The position numbers and the translations under genes are program-made. Source: Tuctoria greenei (Eukaryota > Streptophyta > Magnoliopsida > Poales > Poaceae). Taken from it: a stretch of DNA of 64,000 nt. Position 1 is the first letter of the stretch. Each line of letters starts with the position of its first letter. Under the pieces are notes generated by a model. It saw only the letters and a program-made list of their open reading frames with translations, did no database searches and was not told the DNA's origin. Positions 1 to 11,640 of this stretch are shown here, one piece after another. The stretch lies in contig JAYESD010000002.1 in assembly GCA_036927565.1 (NCBI GenBank), forward strand, positions 222,831,882-222,895,881, read 5' to 3'.

Positions 1-3000
1 TCGCCGGTACAAGTCAATCTTGTCCAAGGGGCCGCATACAGACGGGCCTTAACTGACCAGTCAGAGCTATGCCACCAAGATCACGTCTTGCCGCTCCCTA
101 TCCATCTCTGACCAATCTCAAGTTTAGATTCAATAGTCATTCTCTATAAATGTTAACCTAGTGTAGATGAGTGTCAACTTTCTATCTCGCGAGTAGATTC
201 CAACTACTCGACTTCTACCGGTCCTCTTACAACATTAGCAAGGCAATTGCTACACAAAGCTGGGAGCTATACTGACCATCCCCAGGATTATTTGGTTATG
301 CAAGTGGATGTCAAACACCTTAACGTAATGCACAGTACATCTTAAGACGTAAGGTGAACGAAAATTGGAAAAAGACTGTGTAAGGAACTTAAATGCAAAC
401 CGGGGCTTGCCTGGATGCAGGTCCGAATCTGTGTTAGTATCCGACAGGTGTACCTCCAAGGCCTCCAGTTCCTCCTCGACTTCGGTCACTACACAATATG
501 CATGTAATATGTATATGAATGACTTTGAAAAATAATTACTACTAAGACCATAATCTAATCTCTGGTGATCATTATATGATAATGATTTTAATTGGCTCAG
601 GGACCTTGATGGTAGATACTAAGGAATATGATAGAAGCTCTGGCAAAGAACAGGAGATGATCAAAGTAGTTTGTTGTCTCTAAAATTATGGTAAGCAATA
701 AACTTCCAAGAATTTTAGAGAAGAAACTGTAGCTTGAACATAGCTGCTAGTTGATGATCATGATAGACGAGGTTGTCCTGGTTCTAGCAAAATTGGTTTC
801 ATAAATTTCTAAGCCTTGGTGAAGGAGATATTGAATTTCAAAGTTGGCAAGAATTTCTAGAATTATTTTATAACTGAATTTTAGCTTTTCAATTAACATT
901 CAGTTGGCAACTGAATTAGGACTAGGAGACTAAGTCAATTAAATCCCAAATTTTTACAGGAACTACTATATGACTAATGGAAGGTTCAGTCCAAATTTGG
1001 GACATAATAAAGCAACTGAACATCTGTAATAATTCAATGACTGAGAAAGGTAATTGAATTATACAGAGGGTGATACAGGTGCAATGGCTCCCAAACATTT
1101 TCTGGTAATTAAGAATAGGACAATGTATTTTACGTGAATTTTGGGGATTTTTCCAGTGGAAAGTTCATTTGGAAAAATTGTATTTGTATATGGAAAGATT
1201 GTTTTCTACAGAAATTAAAAAGAAGTTTCACAAATTCCAGTGTATTTGAAGATTTTTGGAGCAGTCTACAGAGAGATATTGATTTTTCCAAGTTTGGAAA
1301 TGGTTCTGCATAAATTTGGAATTTCCAGCTTTAAAATTTGGCGCCTAGGCCCACCAGATTTAAATCAGCCAACCAGGAGGCAGCCACAACGGAAGCCACA
1401 AAAATTTCTATGTGGCCACACTAGATCCCCTGGCCACAGGCTGATCCAAGAGGCGCTGCACTCTCTGGCAGGTGGGACCCGCGCCCCCTCCTTCTTCTTC
1501 CTCTGGCCACAGTCTCGGGCGGCAGCGCTCACGCCGATGACGATTTCCGGCCCACAGTGACCCTCGAAACTCGCTGCCCCACCCTACCTTTGCGCGGGAA
1601 ACACGTTGGGGTACCTCCCGACGGTGATGGGTGACTTGAAGTCCACTTCCGACGGCGGTGGCGGGTGCTAGGGTTTCGGTCATGTCGAAACCCTCAATTT
1701 CCTAGCGAAAGCTCTCATGCGAAAGCTCGGGAAGCATCTTGGGAGCATGGGAAAGAGGTTAGGAGGGTCTAGAACTCGTGTCTTAGCCGGCAACACTAAG
1801 GTCGACAGTGAACCGAGCTCCTTCAATAGTGGAAGGGGAAAAACTGGATAACTCGATAATTACTCGATGGTTCCTTCTGATTTTTGGAGGGAAGGTGCGC
1901 TAGGAGACGTTGATCATGTTGTCTAACTGGATCAAAGAATTATTGTACATACAATCGGAATTAAACTGATGAACTAGCTCCAAAACTACAAAAGTGCTTC
2001 GGTTTTTCACGAAATATGGATGCTAGGACGCACGATATGAGTTCAAACTTTACCAGCAGCTACACGAGATCATGGCGCACCTTTTTCCTAAAGACTGCAG
2101 AGGACGAGGAAGCTTGTATCGGTGGTGAGGCCGATCGGCGTTGGGCGGAACCGAGGTGGTCGCGGCGGCCAGAAAATGAGCAGCGCGAGCGAGAGGCGAG
2201 CAGAGAGGCGACTGAGGTCGACGGTGGAGTGAAGAAAAGATCTTCACCGCAGTAGATAAGGGTGATGGGGCAGCTGGAGGCGACCCACGGCCGAACCGGC
2301 GCGCTGGCGGCATGCAAGCGTCGCGGTGTCGAGCGGAGAAGGAAAAACAGAGGCGGTAAAACGGTTCACCGGCTGACATGTGGGCCCCAATGTTCCTTCT
2401 TCTCTGTTCCTCTAAATTCCACCTCAAACATTGCCCAAAAATTCCCAAAAATGTACAGACAGGCTAAGAAAGATATGAGGAACCCAAATCTGCAATTAGA
2501 TTTCAATTTGGACACAGTTTGTTTCAAATTCAAATTCAAATTTGAATCCAAACTTGTTTATAAACCTTATTGAAATAAATAGTAACTGAGGTCCGTAAAT
2601 CCCCAAACTTTGAAACAAAGCTTACTGAAACATAAAGGGTCTTAGGAAAAATTGTGGGTTGATTTGGACAATGTTAAGTGCAAAGCTAAATTTTGAGATC
2701 GACGCGAAGTAAACCCTCTGTACGTGTCCAACTAAGTGGAAGACGTGCTTCAAAAATCTTGAAACTTTACTGAGAAGTTATTTAGAATATTTAAGAGGCC
2801 AATGAAAAGTTTGGAGCCTTGGATTTGAATCTTTTCGTCAGGGCCAGATATACATAGCAACATAATCAATTTATATTTGTTTTGAATTTATATAATGCTG
2901 CAATATAATTTTCCCTAGCCATTCCATTCAATTAAATTCCCAACTTTGCAGAAAGGTTTAATTAAATTGTTCTAGGATTAGTGGTGAAGTCCAATCTTCA

Positions 3001-3060
3001 TGTTAATAAAATTAAACATGAGTAGAAAGAAAGCTTTTTAGTGAGGTCAAATTCATGTGC
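1..3060. other. No gene recognised; AT-rich DNA with two GC-rich islands
   Basis: I see no protein family, RNA gene or LTR pair here. Most of the stretch is AT-rich and rich in stops. Two GC-rich islands (about 1400-1700 and 2090-2400) hold open frames on both strands, but their translations are low-complexity (Arg/Ser/Pro-rich) and look like the chance frames of GC-rich DNA. The sequence near 1670 (CTAGGGTTTCGGTCATG) resembles a plant 5' UTR and start codon, but the following frame stops at once. Around 2520-2555 there is an AAATTC/GAATTT-rich imperfect inverted repeat. The islands could be eroded LTR or leader DNA, or gene relics. Confidence 0.5.
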
Positions 3061-3062
3061 GC

Positions 3063-3164
3063 AACTATATTGATCTCCATTATGTTTGATAATCAACTTG
3101 TAGCTGAACTATATTGATCTCCACTATATTGATCTCCATTATGTTTGATAAACAACTTGTAGCC
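3063..3164. repeat. Local tandem duplication of about 43 bp
   Basis: Two near-identical copies, at 3063-3105 and 3122-3164, each read CTATATTGATCTCC, then ATTATGTTTGATAA, then CAACTTGTAGC. A third partial copy (ACTATATTGATCTCC) lies between them. The block abuts the recognisable gag remnant of the following copia fragment, so it is probably a local slippage or repair duplication at the edge of that element. Confidence 0.7.
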
Positions 3165-3167
3165 GTG

Positions 3168-3480
3168 TTGGAGGCGAAGGAGGTTTGGGAGGCGGTGGAG
3201 CTGAAGGGTAGCACTGGAGTCGATCCGAGGAAGGATAAGAAGGCACGAGCACGTCTTCTTCAAGCGCTCCGAAGAAGCTTGATCCTTTAGGTGGCGAAGA
3301 ACAAAACTGCAAAGGAGGTATGAAAATGCCTCAAGGCACAGTTTGTTGGCGCGGATCGAGTCAAAGAAGCGAGACTGCAGACGTTGAAGGGAGAATTTGA
3401 TGCGTTGCACATGAAGGAAGGTGAATCGCTTGAACAGCTCACCGGGAGGATCTCGTCCATGCCAATGCTATAGGAAAACT
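3168..3480 (+). pseudogene. copia gag remnant (UBN2-type)
   Basis: The frame reads VLEAKEVWEAVELKGS and, after a stop at about 3289, a segment with ARLQTLKGEFDALHMKEGES-like residues. That is the W...L and LQTLKxEFxxLxMKEGES pattern of the plant copia gag domain (Retrotran_gag_2/UBN2), which normally coats element RNA in virus-like particles. A stop codon and frameshifts break it, and no CCHC zinc knuckle follows. It joins a short protease-like stretch at about 3600 directly, so several hundred bases of gag are deleted. Confidence 0.75.
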
Positions 3481-3599
3481 TGGGCGGCTTCCTGGAGAAT
3501 GCCGCACAAGTATGGAAGCTCCTTGATTTATTGTTGGATTGCATTGTGCGCTGCATTGACAGGTATCACTGGACAAAATTTAAAGAGCTCGATGAAGGT

Positions 3600-4650
3600 A
3601 TCACTGGAGTGATCAGGTTTGGAGACAGTTCCACAGTGAAATTATGGGCAAAGGATCTATGCTATTTGCCTGCAAAAAGGGAGATCAGTGGCTTTTACAG
3701 GAGGTGTATTTCATTCCAAAGCTACACAGTAATCTTGTGAGCCTGGGCCAATTGACTAAGCACGGCCACAAGGTGACAATGGACAATGATGATCTTGAAG
3801 TATTTGACAAGAATTCCTCTCGGGTGATCATGAGGGTGAAGAGATCTTCAAACCGCCTCTATCGCATCAGTCTGAAACAGGCTGAACCGGCGTGTTTACT
3901 AACAAAGCTAGAAGACCCAGCCTGGTTGTGGCATTCACGCATGGGCCACGTAAATTTTCGAGCTCTGAGAATGATTGCAGATAAGAATATGGTAGGAGGT
4001 GTACCCTTGTTTGTACATCCAGATCAGCTATGTCATGGGTGCTTGTTGGGAAAACAGGCGAGGAAGCCTTTTCCTACCATGGCATAGTTCAGAGCCCAAG
4101 AGCCGTTAGAGCTGGTGCATATTGATCTTTGCGGTCCAATCACTCCATCAACACTGGCCGGCAATAAGTACTTCATGCTTATTGTGGATGATTACTCATG
4201 ATGGATGCAGGCATAAATCATCAAGACCAAAGATCAAGCAAGTTCAGAGTTGAGAAGTTTAGAGACTTGGCCAAGAATACAAGAAACCAACGCATCAGGA
4301 CAGTGCGCACGGATCGTGGTGGTGAGTTCCTATCAGCCAAATTTGAAAATGTGTGTGAACTTGCAGGGATCCAGAGGCATTACACAGTACCGTACACCCC
4401 ACAACAAAATGGGGTGGCGGAGCGACGGAACAGAATAGTCATTGGGATGGCTCATTCTCTGCTCAAGAGTATGAATGTACCGGCAAAATTCTGGGGTGAG
4501 GCAGTCCGGCATGTCGTGTACCTCTTGAACCATCTGCCAACAAAGGTAACGGGTGACCAAACTCCGTTCGAGGCTTGGAACGGCAGAAAACCACATCTTT
4601 CGGGTCTTTGGGTGTGTGGCACACGTCAAGACAACAACTTCTCATCTGAA
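3600..4650 (+). pseudogene. copia protease tail, gag_pre-integrase and integrase remnant
   Basis: From about 3644 the translation gives a protease C-terminal stretch (QEVYFIPKLHSNLVSLGQL), then gag_pre-integrase (WLWHSRMGHVNFRALR and CHGCLLGKQARKPFP, which contains HHCC zinc-binding residues). After a stop at 4085 come the integrase core parts HIDLCGPI, RTDRGGEF and QQNGVAERRN, that is the D,D-35-E triad of retroviral-type integrases. Frameshifts near 4200 and 4600 break the frame. The N-terminal protease with its DSG active site is absent. Identification is firm; function is lost. Confidence 0.85.
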
Positions 4651-4819
4651 GAAACTTGATGATCGAAGCAAGCAAATGGTGTACCTAGGAGTTGAGGAAT
4701 GCTGCAAGGCACACCGCTTATATGATCCAAGTCAAAGAAAGCTCACTGTCAGTCGTGACGTTGTGTTTGAAGAGAGTCTTGAATGGAAGTGGTGTGCCGA
4801 CGAAGGGTCAACATAGTTT

Positions 4820-6250
4820 GTGGTTGAAGAGGAGGCCTATGCAGAACCATCAGGAGTTCTGGGTCCATTGCCAGAAGAACAAGTGCTCGAGGAGGAAAAT
4901 GGTGACGGTGTGGCACCTCCAACACCAGAAAGTGTTGTCATGCCATCCACACCTGCCATGATGGGTCATGGGAATGTGCATGGTACACCAGGGTCTGCAT
5001 CATCCTTGGTAGGAGGAAGAAACTCGCCGGTTGGAATGCCGATGCTAAATCTGATGTCAGGAGGACACTCAGCTGCCACCACACATACTCTAGGCCCTGC
5101 AGCAAGCACTAATGTTTTCACCCCCTCTAAAGATTGGAGCACGGATGAAGGCCCTATCCGTCATAAGCCTCTTGCAGAGGTGATGCAGAGAGCTCCTATT
5201 GTGGAGCTTGACTATGAGGATTCAGAGAATGAAGCTCTCCTTGCAGAAGAAGATGAGCCCATGAGTTTCAGTGAAGCTGCAGGACACCCTGCGTGGGATG
5301 AAGCAATGAAAAAGAAGATTGAATCCATTGCAAGGAATGGAACATGGTCACTGACTGAGCTGTCAAATAGATACAAACCCATCGGTGTAAAATGGGTTTA
5401 CAAGCTGAAGAAAGACTCTGCTGGTGAGACAATGAAACACAAAGCCAGACTCGTGGCTAAGGGATATGTGCAGAAGTAAGGAGTTTACTATGAGGAAGTT
5501 TTTGCTCCGGTGACAAGGTTTGACACCGTGCGAGTACTATTAGCCCTTGCTGCACATCAAGGATGGCAGGTGCACCACCTTGATGTAAAGTTAGCGTTTC
5601 TCCATGGTGATTGGAGGAGGAAGTGTATGTTACTCAACCAGAGGGTTTCATTGAAGAAAAGAAGGAGAACATGGTGCTGAAACTGAAAATGCACTATATG
5701 GGCTGAAACAAGCCCTAAGGGCATGGAATCTAAAACTAGACAGGAGTCTGAAGCAGCTTGGTTTCTTGCGGTGTGCACAAGACCATGCAGTATACAAGAG
5801 AGGAGACGGAAAGGAGGGAATACTACTCGGAGTATATGTAGATGATCTCATTGTGACAGGAGGCAACCCTGAAACAATCAAAGAATTCAAGCACCAAATG
5901 AAGGCGGAATTTGAGATGGGTGATTTCGGTCTTCTCAGTTTCTACCTCGGCTTAGAGGTCAGCCAGCAAGAAACAAATATATTTATCAAGCAGAGTGCTT
6001 CTGCCAAAAAGATTCTGAAACAAATCGGCATGGATGAATGTAAGCTAGCAAAAGCTCCTATGGAGCAGAAGGTAAAAGTGCACAGAGACTTTGATGGCAT
6101 GCCTGTTGACACTACGGAATATAGAAGGGTGATAGGATGCTTAAGGTATCTCCTTCACACAAGACGGACCTCCCCTTTGCTGTCGGAGTGATTAGCAGAT
6201 ACGTGAAACAGCCAACAGTACTGCATCAAAAATTTGTTAAGAACATTCTA
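4820..6250 (+). pseudogene. copia reverse transcriptase (RVT_2) remnant
   Basis: An acidic Ser/Pro-rich linker is followed at about 5280 by the RVT_2 start (HPAWDEAMKKKIESI, IGVKWVYKLKKD, KARLVAKGY). A stop lies at 5477. The catalytic YVDD is at 5834-5845 in the context GVYVDDLIVTGG. Frameshifts occur around 5600-5760 and near 6150, and similarity fades at the usual RT/RNase H junction. RNase H is missing. The enzyme would copy element RNA into cDNA; this copy cannot. Confidence 0.88.
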
Positions 6251-7147
6251 AGAGAGGTATTATTTAATCCATCAAGTGCATCTAATGCAAGTATATAGAT
6301 TGGGTCGTGAATTGTCTGTTCCTATGTAAACCCCAGGTGAATTTATATCTTGTTTGTCAAGTTAATATGAATGATTTTTGCTATCAGTTCCTGCCTATTC
6401 ATATGCTTGAGGTCTCTCCGCGCGTGTCATCAGTTACACCTGTCAATTATTCATCTGGTTTTAGCAAACACGAGATCAATGCTATGCCCAAAAAAGCTGT
6501 GTGCAAAAACTCATATTGGGATGATGCAATCACCTTATGTGGTACAGAACTTGATCGAATACGAGATTCAAAAGGCAAACTTAGTCACATAAATTGTTCG
6601 GGTACAAAAGAAGAATCAAAATAAAAAACAACATCGAGTGATAATCGTCTTGATAGCACAAGAATGCCTTCGCCCACCTTCTTCCTCTCTTTTCTTCATG
6701 TTGGACGTCGAAGCCATCGAGCCTAGGGAGGCGAGGCTTGTAGAGAAGGCATTCCCGTCACTTTTCCTTTAATCGCATATCGGATGCATTTAGTGTTTAG
6801 AGAATATTCAGATGTTTTTCGTGTGTGTTCAAAAGATGTACGAACTTTTGTTCTTATACTTGTCATAGGGATGTGAAAGCGGGCCTCCCTTTCTTCGGAA
6901 TGGATGCGTCTTTCCATTAAGACGTGTTCATTGAAAGGGTTATGTCTATTAGAAATAAACACATGCTTAATTTATCATGAGTTCAAACTAACATTCTCTC
7001 TCTTAAACTCGAATCTTAAAACTTATCAACTTACTTAATACTAAACTTAGCATCAATCTCCTCATGCTTGACATATAGGGCATGTTTGACTCGAATACCA
7101 TAATACATCTTACATTTGGAAAATGACCTTACTCTTAATTTTGGCCC
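6251..7147. other. No gene recognised; possible 3' LTR of fragment B
   Basis: No protein family is recognised. For the minus-strand copia element that follows, a purine-rich run (GTTTAAGAGAGAGAA read on the minus strand, about 6990-7005) followed by TGTTAG is a possible polypurine tract and LTR start at about 6991. I could not find a matching LTR copy on the other side near 11340, so LTR status is unproven. The open frame at 6307-6624 shows no recognisable domain. Confidence 0.35.
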
Positions 7148-7770
7148 CTAAGTATCCAATGACAATAGGTTCTCCATTAAACTCATGCTAGCCACGTATT
7201 CACTGAACACATTGGGTGGAAGACCTTTTGTTAGCGGATCCACAATCATTTGCTTGGTACTTATATGCTCAAGACTTAGGGTATGATCTTGGATTTTGTC
7301 TTTCACAACATAAAACTTAATGTCAATGTGTTTGACAGCACCGCTCGACTTATTGTTGTAAGAGTAAAATATTGCAGGCTCATTGTCGCAGTATAACTTA
7401 AGTGGTTTTTCAATGATGTAGACCACTCCAAGATCGGGTAAAAAATTCTTAAGCCAAACTACCTGCCCGATGGCCTCATAACATGCAACAAACTCATCAT
7501 ACATTGTTGTTGATGCAGTGGCAGGTTTTTGGAGCTTTTGCACGAAATGGCTCCATTTGTGAGGGTGAATATACAACCTGACGTGGATTTCTTAGTATCT
7601 ACACATCCCACAAAATCTGCATCTGAATATCCCACTACTTCAGGTGGGTCTGACTTACTATACGTTAATATGAAGTCTTTTGTGTCTTGCACATACCTTA
7701 ATGCTTTCTTAACTGTCTTTCGGTGATCAATCTCTGGATTGGTCTGATATCTGCCAAGCATTCCGGTCAC
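7148..7770 (-). pseudogene. copia RNase H remnant
   Basis: Minus-strand frames contain GYSDADFVGCVDTKKSTSG (first catalytic Asp region), TMYDEFVACYEA (Glu region), LYCDNEPAIF (Asp region), KHIDIKFYVVKD, and the C-terminal ADPLTK-like stretch VDPLTKGLPPNVF. These are the conserved blocks of copia RNase H, which removes the RNA strand during reverse transcription. One frameshift near 7500 splits the domain in two. The usual A at the start of ADIFTK is V here. Confidence 0.88.
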
Positions 7771-8760
7771 AAATGCTCAGTCAGAGTAAGTACAAACTTG
7801 AGCATACATAAAGCTTCTGACAGCATAAGCATATGGAACCGACTTTATTTGATCGATCTCATACTGGTTCATGGGACACTAAAAGTTCTCAAACTTATCG
7901 CCCTTGACAATTATAGCAGGCGAAGGCTTGCTTTTGTGTTGTACTTTCTCAGTACGTTCTCTATGTATACCTTTATGTGATAAGCCTAATACCCCCTTAT
8001 GTCTATCTCGATGAATTTTCATGCCCAACACATAGGATGCTTCACCAAGATCGTTCATATCAAAATTAGAGGAAACTTCTTAGTTTTTGATAATAGATTG
8101 ATATCACCACTTGCAAGTAGTATGTCATCTACATAAAGAACGAGGAAAACAAATTTCCTGTTCTTAAATTTTGCATAAATGCAGTTATCCTCCTCATTTT
8201 CTTTAAACCCAAACTTTCTTATTGTCTCATCGAATTTGAGATGACTGCCTTGATGCTTGTTTATGTCCATAAATGGACTTCTTTAAATGACATCCCTTAT
8301 GTTCCTTACTCTTAATGACAAAACCTTTCGGTTGTTTCATATAGATGTTCTCATAAAGATCTTCATTGAGAAACACTGTTTTTACATCCATCTGATGTAA
8401 TTCTAAATCATAATATACTACTAAGGCCATTATGATTCTAAAAGAATCTTTACATGAGACGGGTGAGAATGTCTCATTGTAATCTATGTCTTCTCTTTGA
8501 GTGAAGCCTTTTGCCACAAGTTTGACTTTAAACTTATCAATATTCCCTTTGGAGTCACGTTTAATTTTGTATAGCCATTTACAGCCTATCATTTTGGCTC
8601 CATTGGGAATCTCAACTAAATCGCAGACTTTATTAGCATCTATAGACCTCAGTTCATCTTTCATGGCTTTACGCTATTTAGATGATTGAGGACTTTTCAT
8701 AGCTTCTTCAAATGTGGTGGGATCACCCTTCATTTGAAGTTCCTCACTCATATAGATCTC
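7771..8760 (-). pseudogene. copia reverse transcriptase remnant
   Basis: The start of RVT_2 is at about 8660 (GCKWLYKIKRDSKG, KVKLVAKGFTQ), followed by SFRIIMALVVYYDLELHQMDV and QPKGFVIKSKEH. A frameshift at about 8260 precedes the YVDD box (8124-8135 on the plus strand, context VLYVDDILLASGDI). The thumb region up to RNase H (7780-8050) is eroded. It is clearly of the copia type and inactive. Confidence 0.85.
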
Positions 8761-8969
8761 ATAATCGTCCGGAATGGCCGATCTTCTTTCCCTTTGAGAT
8801 CTTCTTAGCTACACATTATCATCATTTTGGGATTCTTGTTGCTCTTCTTTATTAATGGCAACAGGTTAAGAATCCTGAACCTCTCTTACTAATTCTGTAG
8901 CCAATGGAGAACTAACAACAGGTGCTGACTTTTTAGCAACAGTAGGTAATGAGAAATATACTTCTTCAA

Positions 8970-9873
8970 TCATAAGAATGGGTACATACGCCCGCTTCTT
9001 CTCAAGATCAATTTCTTATCTTGTCGTACTTCTCCTGATTATGGCATCCTTTAAAAAGATGGCATGCCTCATTTCTACAGACTTAGTAAATCTTTCTGGA
9101 TATAGTAAAATAGTATCCCTTACTCTTTTCTGCATGGTGAATAAAATAGAAACTTTTTGTCTTAGCGTCCAACTTACCAAAATTTGGGTTAAATATTTTT
9201 GTTTCAGTGGGACAGCCCCAGACATGAATATAACTTAATGAGAGCTTACATATTGTCCACAACTCATATGGTGTTTTAGGCATCAACTTGGTAGGAACCC
9301 AGTTTAGCACGTGAATGGTAGTTTTTAATGCCTCCATCCACAAACAAACCGGCAATTCCGAATGACATAACATGGATCTAACCATATCCATTAGCATACA
9401 GTTTTGTCGTTCTGCTAAGCTATTTTGATGAGGCTCGCCCAGTGTAGAATAATGGGTGACTATGCCATTTTCCTGTAGGAATCGTTCAAATGTTCCAAGA
9501 ACTTGGCCATATGGAGTATGCCAACCGTAGTATTCACCATCACAATCGGATTTCACTACTTTTGTCTTAATGTTATGCTGATTTTCAACTTCATCCTTAA
9601 ATATCTTAAATTTATCCAACACTTCAGAGTGTTCTTAATTGGATAAATATAGCCATAGTGAGAAAAGTCATCCGTGAAGGTTATGAATGAATCAAAACCA
9701 TCAATAGATACTACAGGAAAAGAACCACAAATGTCCGTGTGGATTAATTCCAAAACTCCCGCACTATGTATGGCTCTTTTCTTAATTTTCTTAAGAAATT
9801 TTACTTTAACACAATCTATGCATTCTTCTGAATCTGAAAAATTCAACTGAGGAAGAATAAATTGTGAAATCAA
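8970..9873 (-). pseudogene. copia integrase remnant
   Basis: The minus strand encodes CIDCVKVKF (second half of the zinc-binding domain), ELIHTDICGSFP (first catalytic Asp), SDCDGEYYG (second Asp) and NSLAERQNCM (Glu), followed by the typical C-terminal stretch TPYELW and WGCPTETKIFNP. A frameshift near 9610 separates the first Asp from the rest. About 200 bp beyond the catalytic core are eroded linker to RT. The domain would insert cDNA into the host chromosome; this copy is broken. Confidence 0.85.
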
Positions 9874-10506
9874 TTATTGAATTCCCTCCCTCGAAATATG
9901 GCCTAATCGACAATACCATAATTTCGAAGACATTTCGGAATCGATTCTTTTGCGCTTATTCTTATGAGACAAAATTTGGTCGTCGCTTACAACATTAATA
10001 TCTTCATGCATAGACAATAAGTATAGCATGCCTTGTCTCATAGCAATACCAACAATCTTATTATTATACTTAATTACACACTTATCTTTGCCAAATTGGC
10101 ATACATAACCATCATTGTCTAAACATGAAACTGAAATTAAATTTCTACTTAATAAAGGTACATATATTACATCATGAAGTGTAAGTACAAAGCCATTTCT
10201 TAATTCTAATGGATAATCTCCTATGGCTTCAACTTCCGCTTCATGGCCATTAGCGACTTTGATGGCCCTTTCCCCTCTTTTTAGGATCTTCCTGGTACTT
10301 AATCTCTGCAAAGAATTGCAAACTTGCACAGTGACACCTAAGTCAATCCACCAAATAGATGAAGTATAATCTAAATACAGGGATTCATCAATAAAAGTAG
10401 CAAAATTATTACCATTTCCGCAACACCATTTAAGGAAGTCTATGCAATCCTTTTGATGGTGGCCTTTGTCTAAACAAATGCAGCACTGATCCTTTTCCAC
10501 ATTCAC
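9874..10506 (-). pseudogene. copia gag knuckle, protease and gag_pre-integrase remnant
   Basis: This is a continuous 210-codon frame on the minus strand. It begins with a CCHC zinc knuckle (CCICLDKGHHQKDC, spacing C-x2-C-x4-H-x4-C), then the protease, whose active-site segment reads WWIDLGVTVQVC. Copia proteases normally have D-S-G at this place; the Ser is replaced by Leu, which should kill or weaken the enzyme. NLISVSCLDNDGY and LWYCRLGHISREGIQ mark the protease end and the gag_pre-integrase HHCC start. The frame ends at a stop next to the integrase part. Confidence 0.85.
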
Positions 10507-11310
10507 ATCCTTTCTGTATGGGTGTTGTTGTGGAGTCTTGCCCTTACTTTTATCATAGTAAAAAGGACCATGATTTTTAGTAGGTTTCTTAGAAGAATAA
10601 TTCTTCTGAGCCTTAGCTTTTCCCTTAACATAATTAATAGCATAATTACCATGAAGTGCCTTAATCCTCTCATCCTCCTGAACATACTTAGCCGTGAGTT
10701 TTTCTATGTTGCATAGTTCATGTTGAGAGTTGTAGTTGATGGAAAAGTCTCAAATTCCTTTAGAAGTGAGGCAATGATGTGATGCACAATGAACTGATCT
10801 TTGATCCCCAAATCCATAGGCTTAAGCTTTGCAGACATATTTGTCATTCTTAAGACGTGCTCTTGCACACCACCTCTATAATACTTTTTAGTAACAGACC
10901 TCTTGATAAGAATGTTTGTTGTGGCCTTAGAAGAACCAGTGAACTGATTCTCTATCCTTTGGAAGTACTCAACAACAGTGTCACATTCAAGGATTGCTCC
11001 CCGAATGGCCCAAGTCATAGTGTCGTTAATGACCACCAGACATTTCCTATTTGATTTCTTCCACTTATAAAAATCAATGCGATAAGCCAATAACTCATTA
11101 GTATCGTCTTTTTCCCCTCAGCAAAGGACTCCTGAGTTTCACCAACATCTTGCACTGGACCCATGGGCTCAATAGGATATAGAGTAGTGAGAGCCAAGTC
11201 TATCTCGAAGACTGCCAAAGCAATCTCCAACTTGTCTCTTCATCTCTCATAATTGCTTCCATTGATTGGATCAATAGAAGCTATGAAGCTCAGTGCAACA
11301 TTAACATTGG
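10507..11310 (-). pseudogene. copia gag remnant
   Basis: Two minus-strand frames (around 11230-11015 and 11090-10704) contain YRIDFYKWKKSNRKCL, MTWAIRGAILECDTVVEYF and MNMSAKLKPMDLGI-like blocks of the plant copia gag domain. The last part before the zinc knuckle (10690-10507) is Lys/Arg-rich as expected. Two frameshifts and the loss of the first residues make it non-functional. It lies directly upstream of the protease frame, confirming orientation. Confidence 0.8.
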
Positions 11311-11384
11311 AGGAACCTTCATACCAAAAATACAAAAGAATCAAAAATGAATGCCTAAAAAAATATAATAGAATAACTGAAACA

Positions 11385-11640
11385 TAGTAATTTATCTTTC
11401 GCTTTGGTTACTCGATCAAATTACTATGAACTTAATTCTTCAATTGAGTAATAGGGTCATTATTGCTTTTCGCTTTTGTTACTCGACCAATAATAATATA
11501 AAAATTACTAAATAACATGCAATTTTATTTTTCACTTTGGTTACTCAATCAAAATTGCATGCAGCTTAAAATTTCAAATGACATAGCAATTATCTTTTTC
11601 TTTGGTTACTTGACCAAATTGCCATGTCATTTTACACTTA
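11385..11640. repeat. Imperfect repeats of a CTTTGGTTACTCGATCAAA motif
   Basis: Four imperfect units of about 60-75 bp each contain TTTCGCTTTGGTTACTCGA followed by CAAATTnCnATG-like sequence, centred near 11400, 11470, 11540 and 11605. They lie just upstream (minus sense) of the gag of copia fragment B, in the position of its 5' LTR or leader, so they are probably part of that LTR. No second copy of the array was found on the other side of the element. Confidence 0.6.

Larger units (their letters stand above)
3165..6250 (+). mobile_element. Ty1/copia retrotransposon fragment A, degenerate, no LTRs
   Basis: Pieces of a copia polyprotein lie in the standard order: gag, gag_pre-integrase, integrase core, reverse transcriptase. 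They are spread over several frames with stops, frameshifts and deletions. The zinc knuckle and most of the protease are missing, and homology ends in the RT tail at about 6250, so RNase H and the 3' LTR are gone. I found no flanking LTR pair or target duplication. This is an old truncated insertion with no expected activity. Confidence 0.85.
7148..11335 (-). mobile_element. Ty1/copia retrotransposon B, degenerate but collinear
   Basis: Read on the minus strand, gag, CCHC knuckle, protease, gag_pre-integrase, integrase, RT and RNase H follow each other in canonical copia order over about 4.2 kb, the expected internal length. Many frameshifts and stops separate the pieces. There is a TTTGGTATG word at about 11320 where a primer site could lie, but it matches the canonical TGGTATCAGAGC only in its first half. 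No LTR pair was found. It is inserted in the opposite direction to fragment A. Confidence 0.87.

Noticed and set aside
1408..1683. Overlapping open frames on both strands in a GC-rich island
   Set aside because: Low-complexity Arg/Ser/Pro translation, no domain, no homologous copy in the window; GC-rich DNA produces such frames by chance.
2016..2448. Possible small host gene (frames on both strands)
   Set aside because: Competing frames in all directions, no splice pattern or recognisable domain.
6307..6624. 105-codon frame
   Set aside because: No similarity recognised, AT-rich surroundings, and no conservation evidence.
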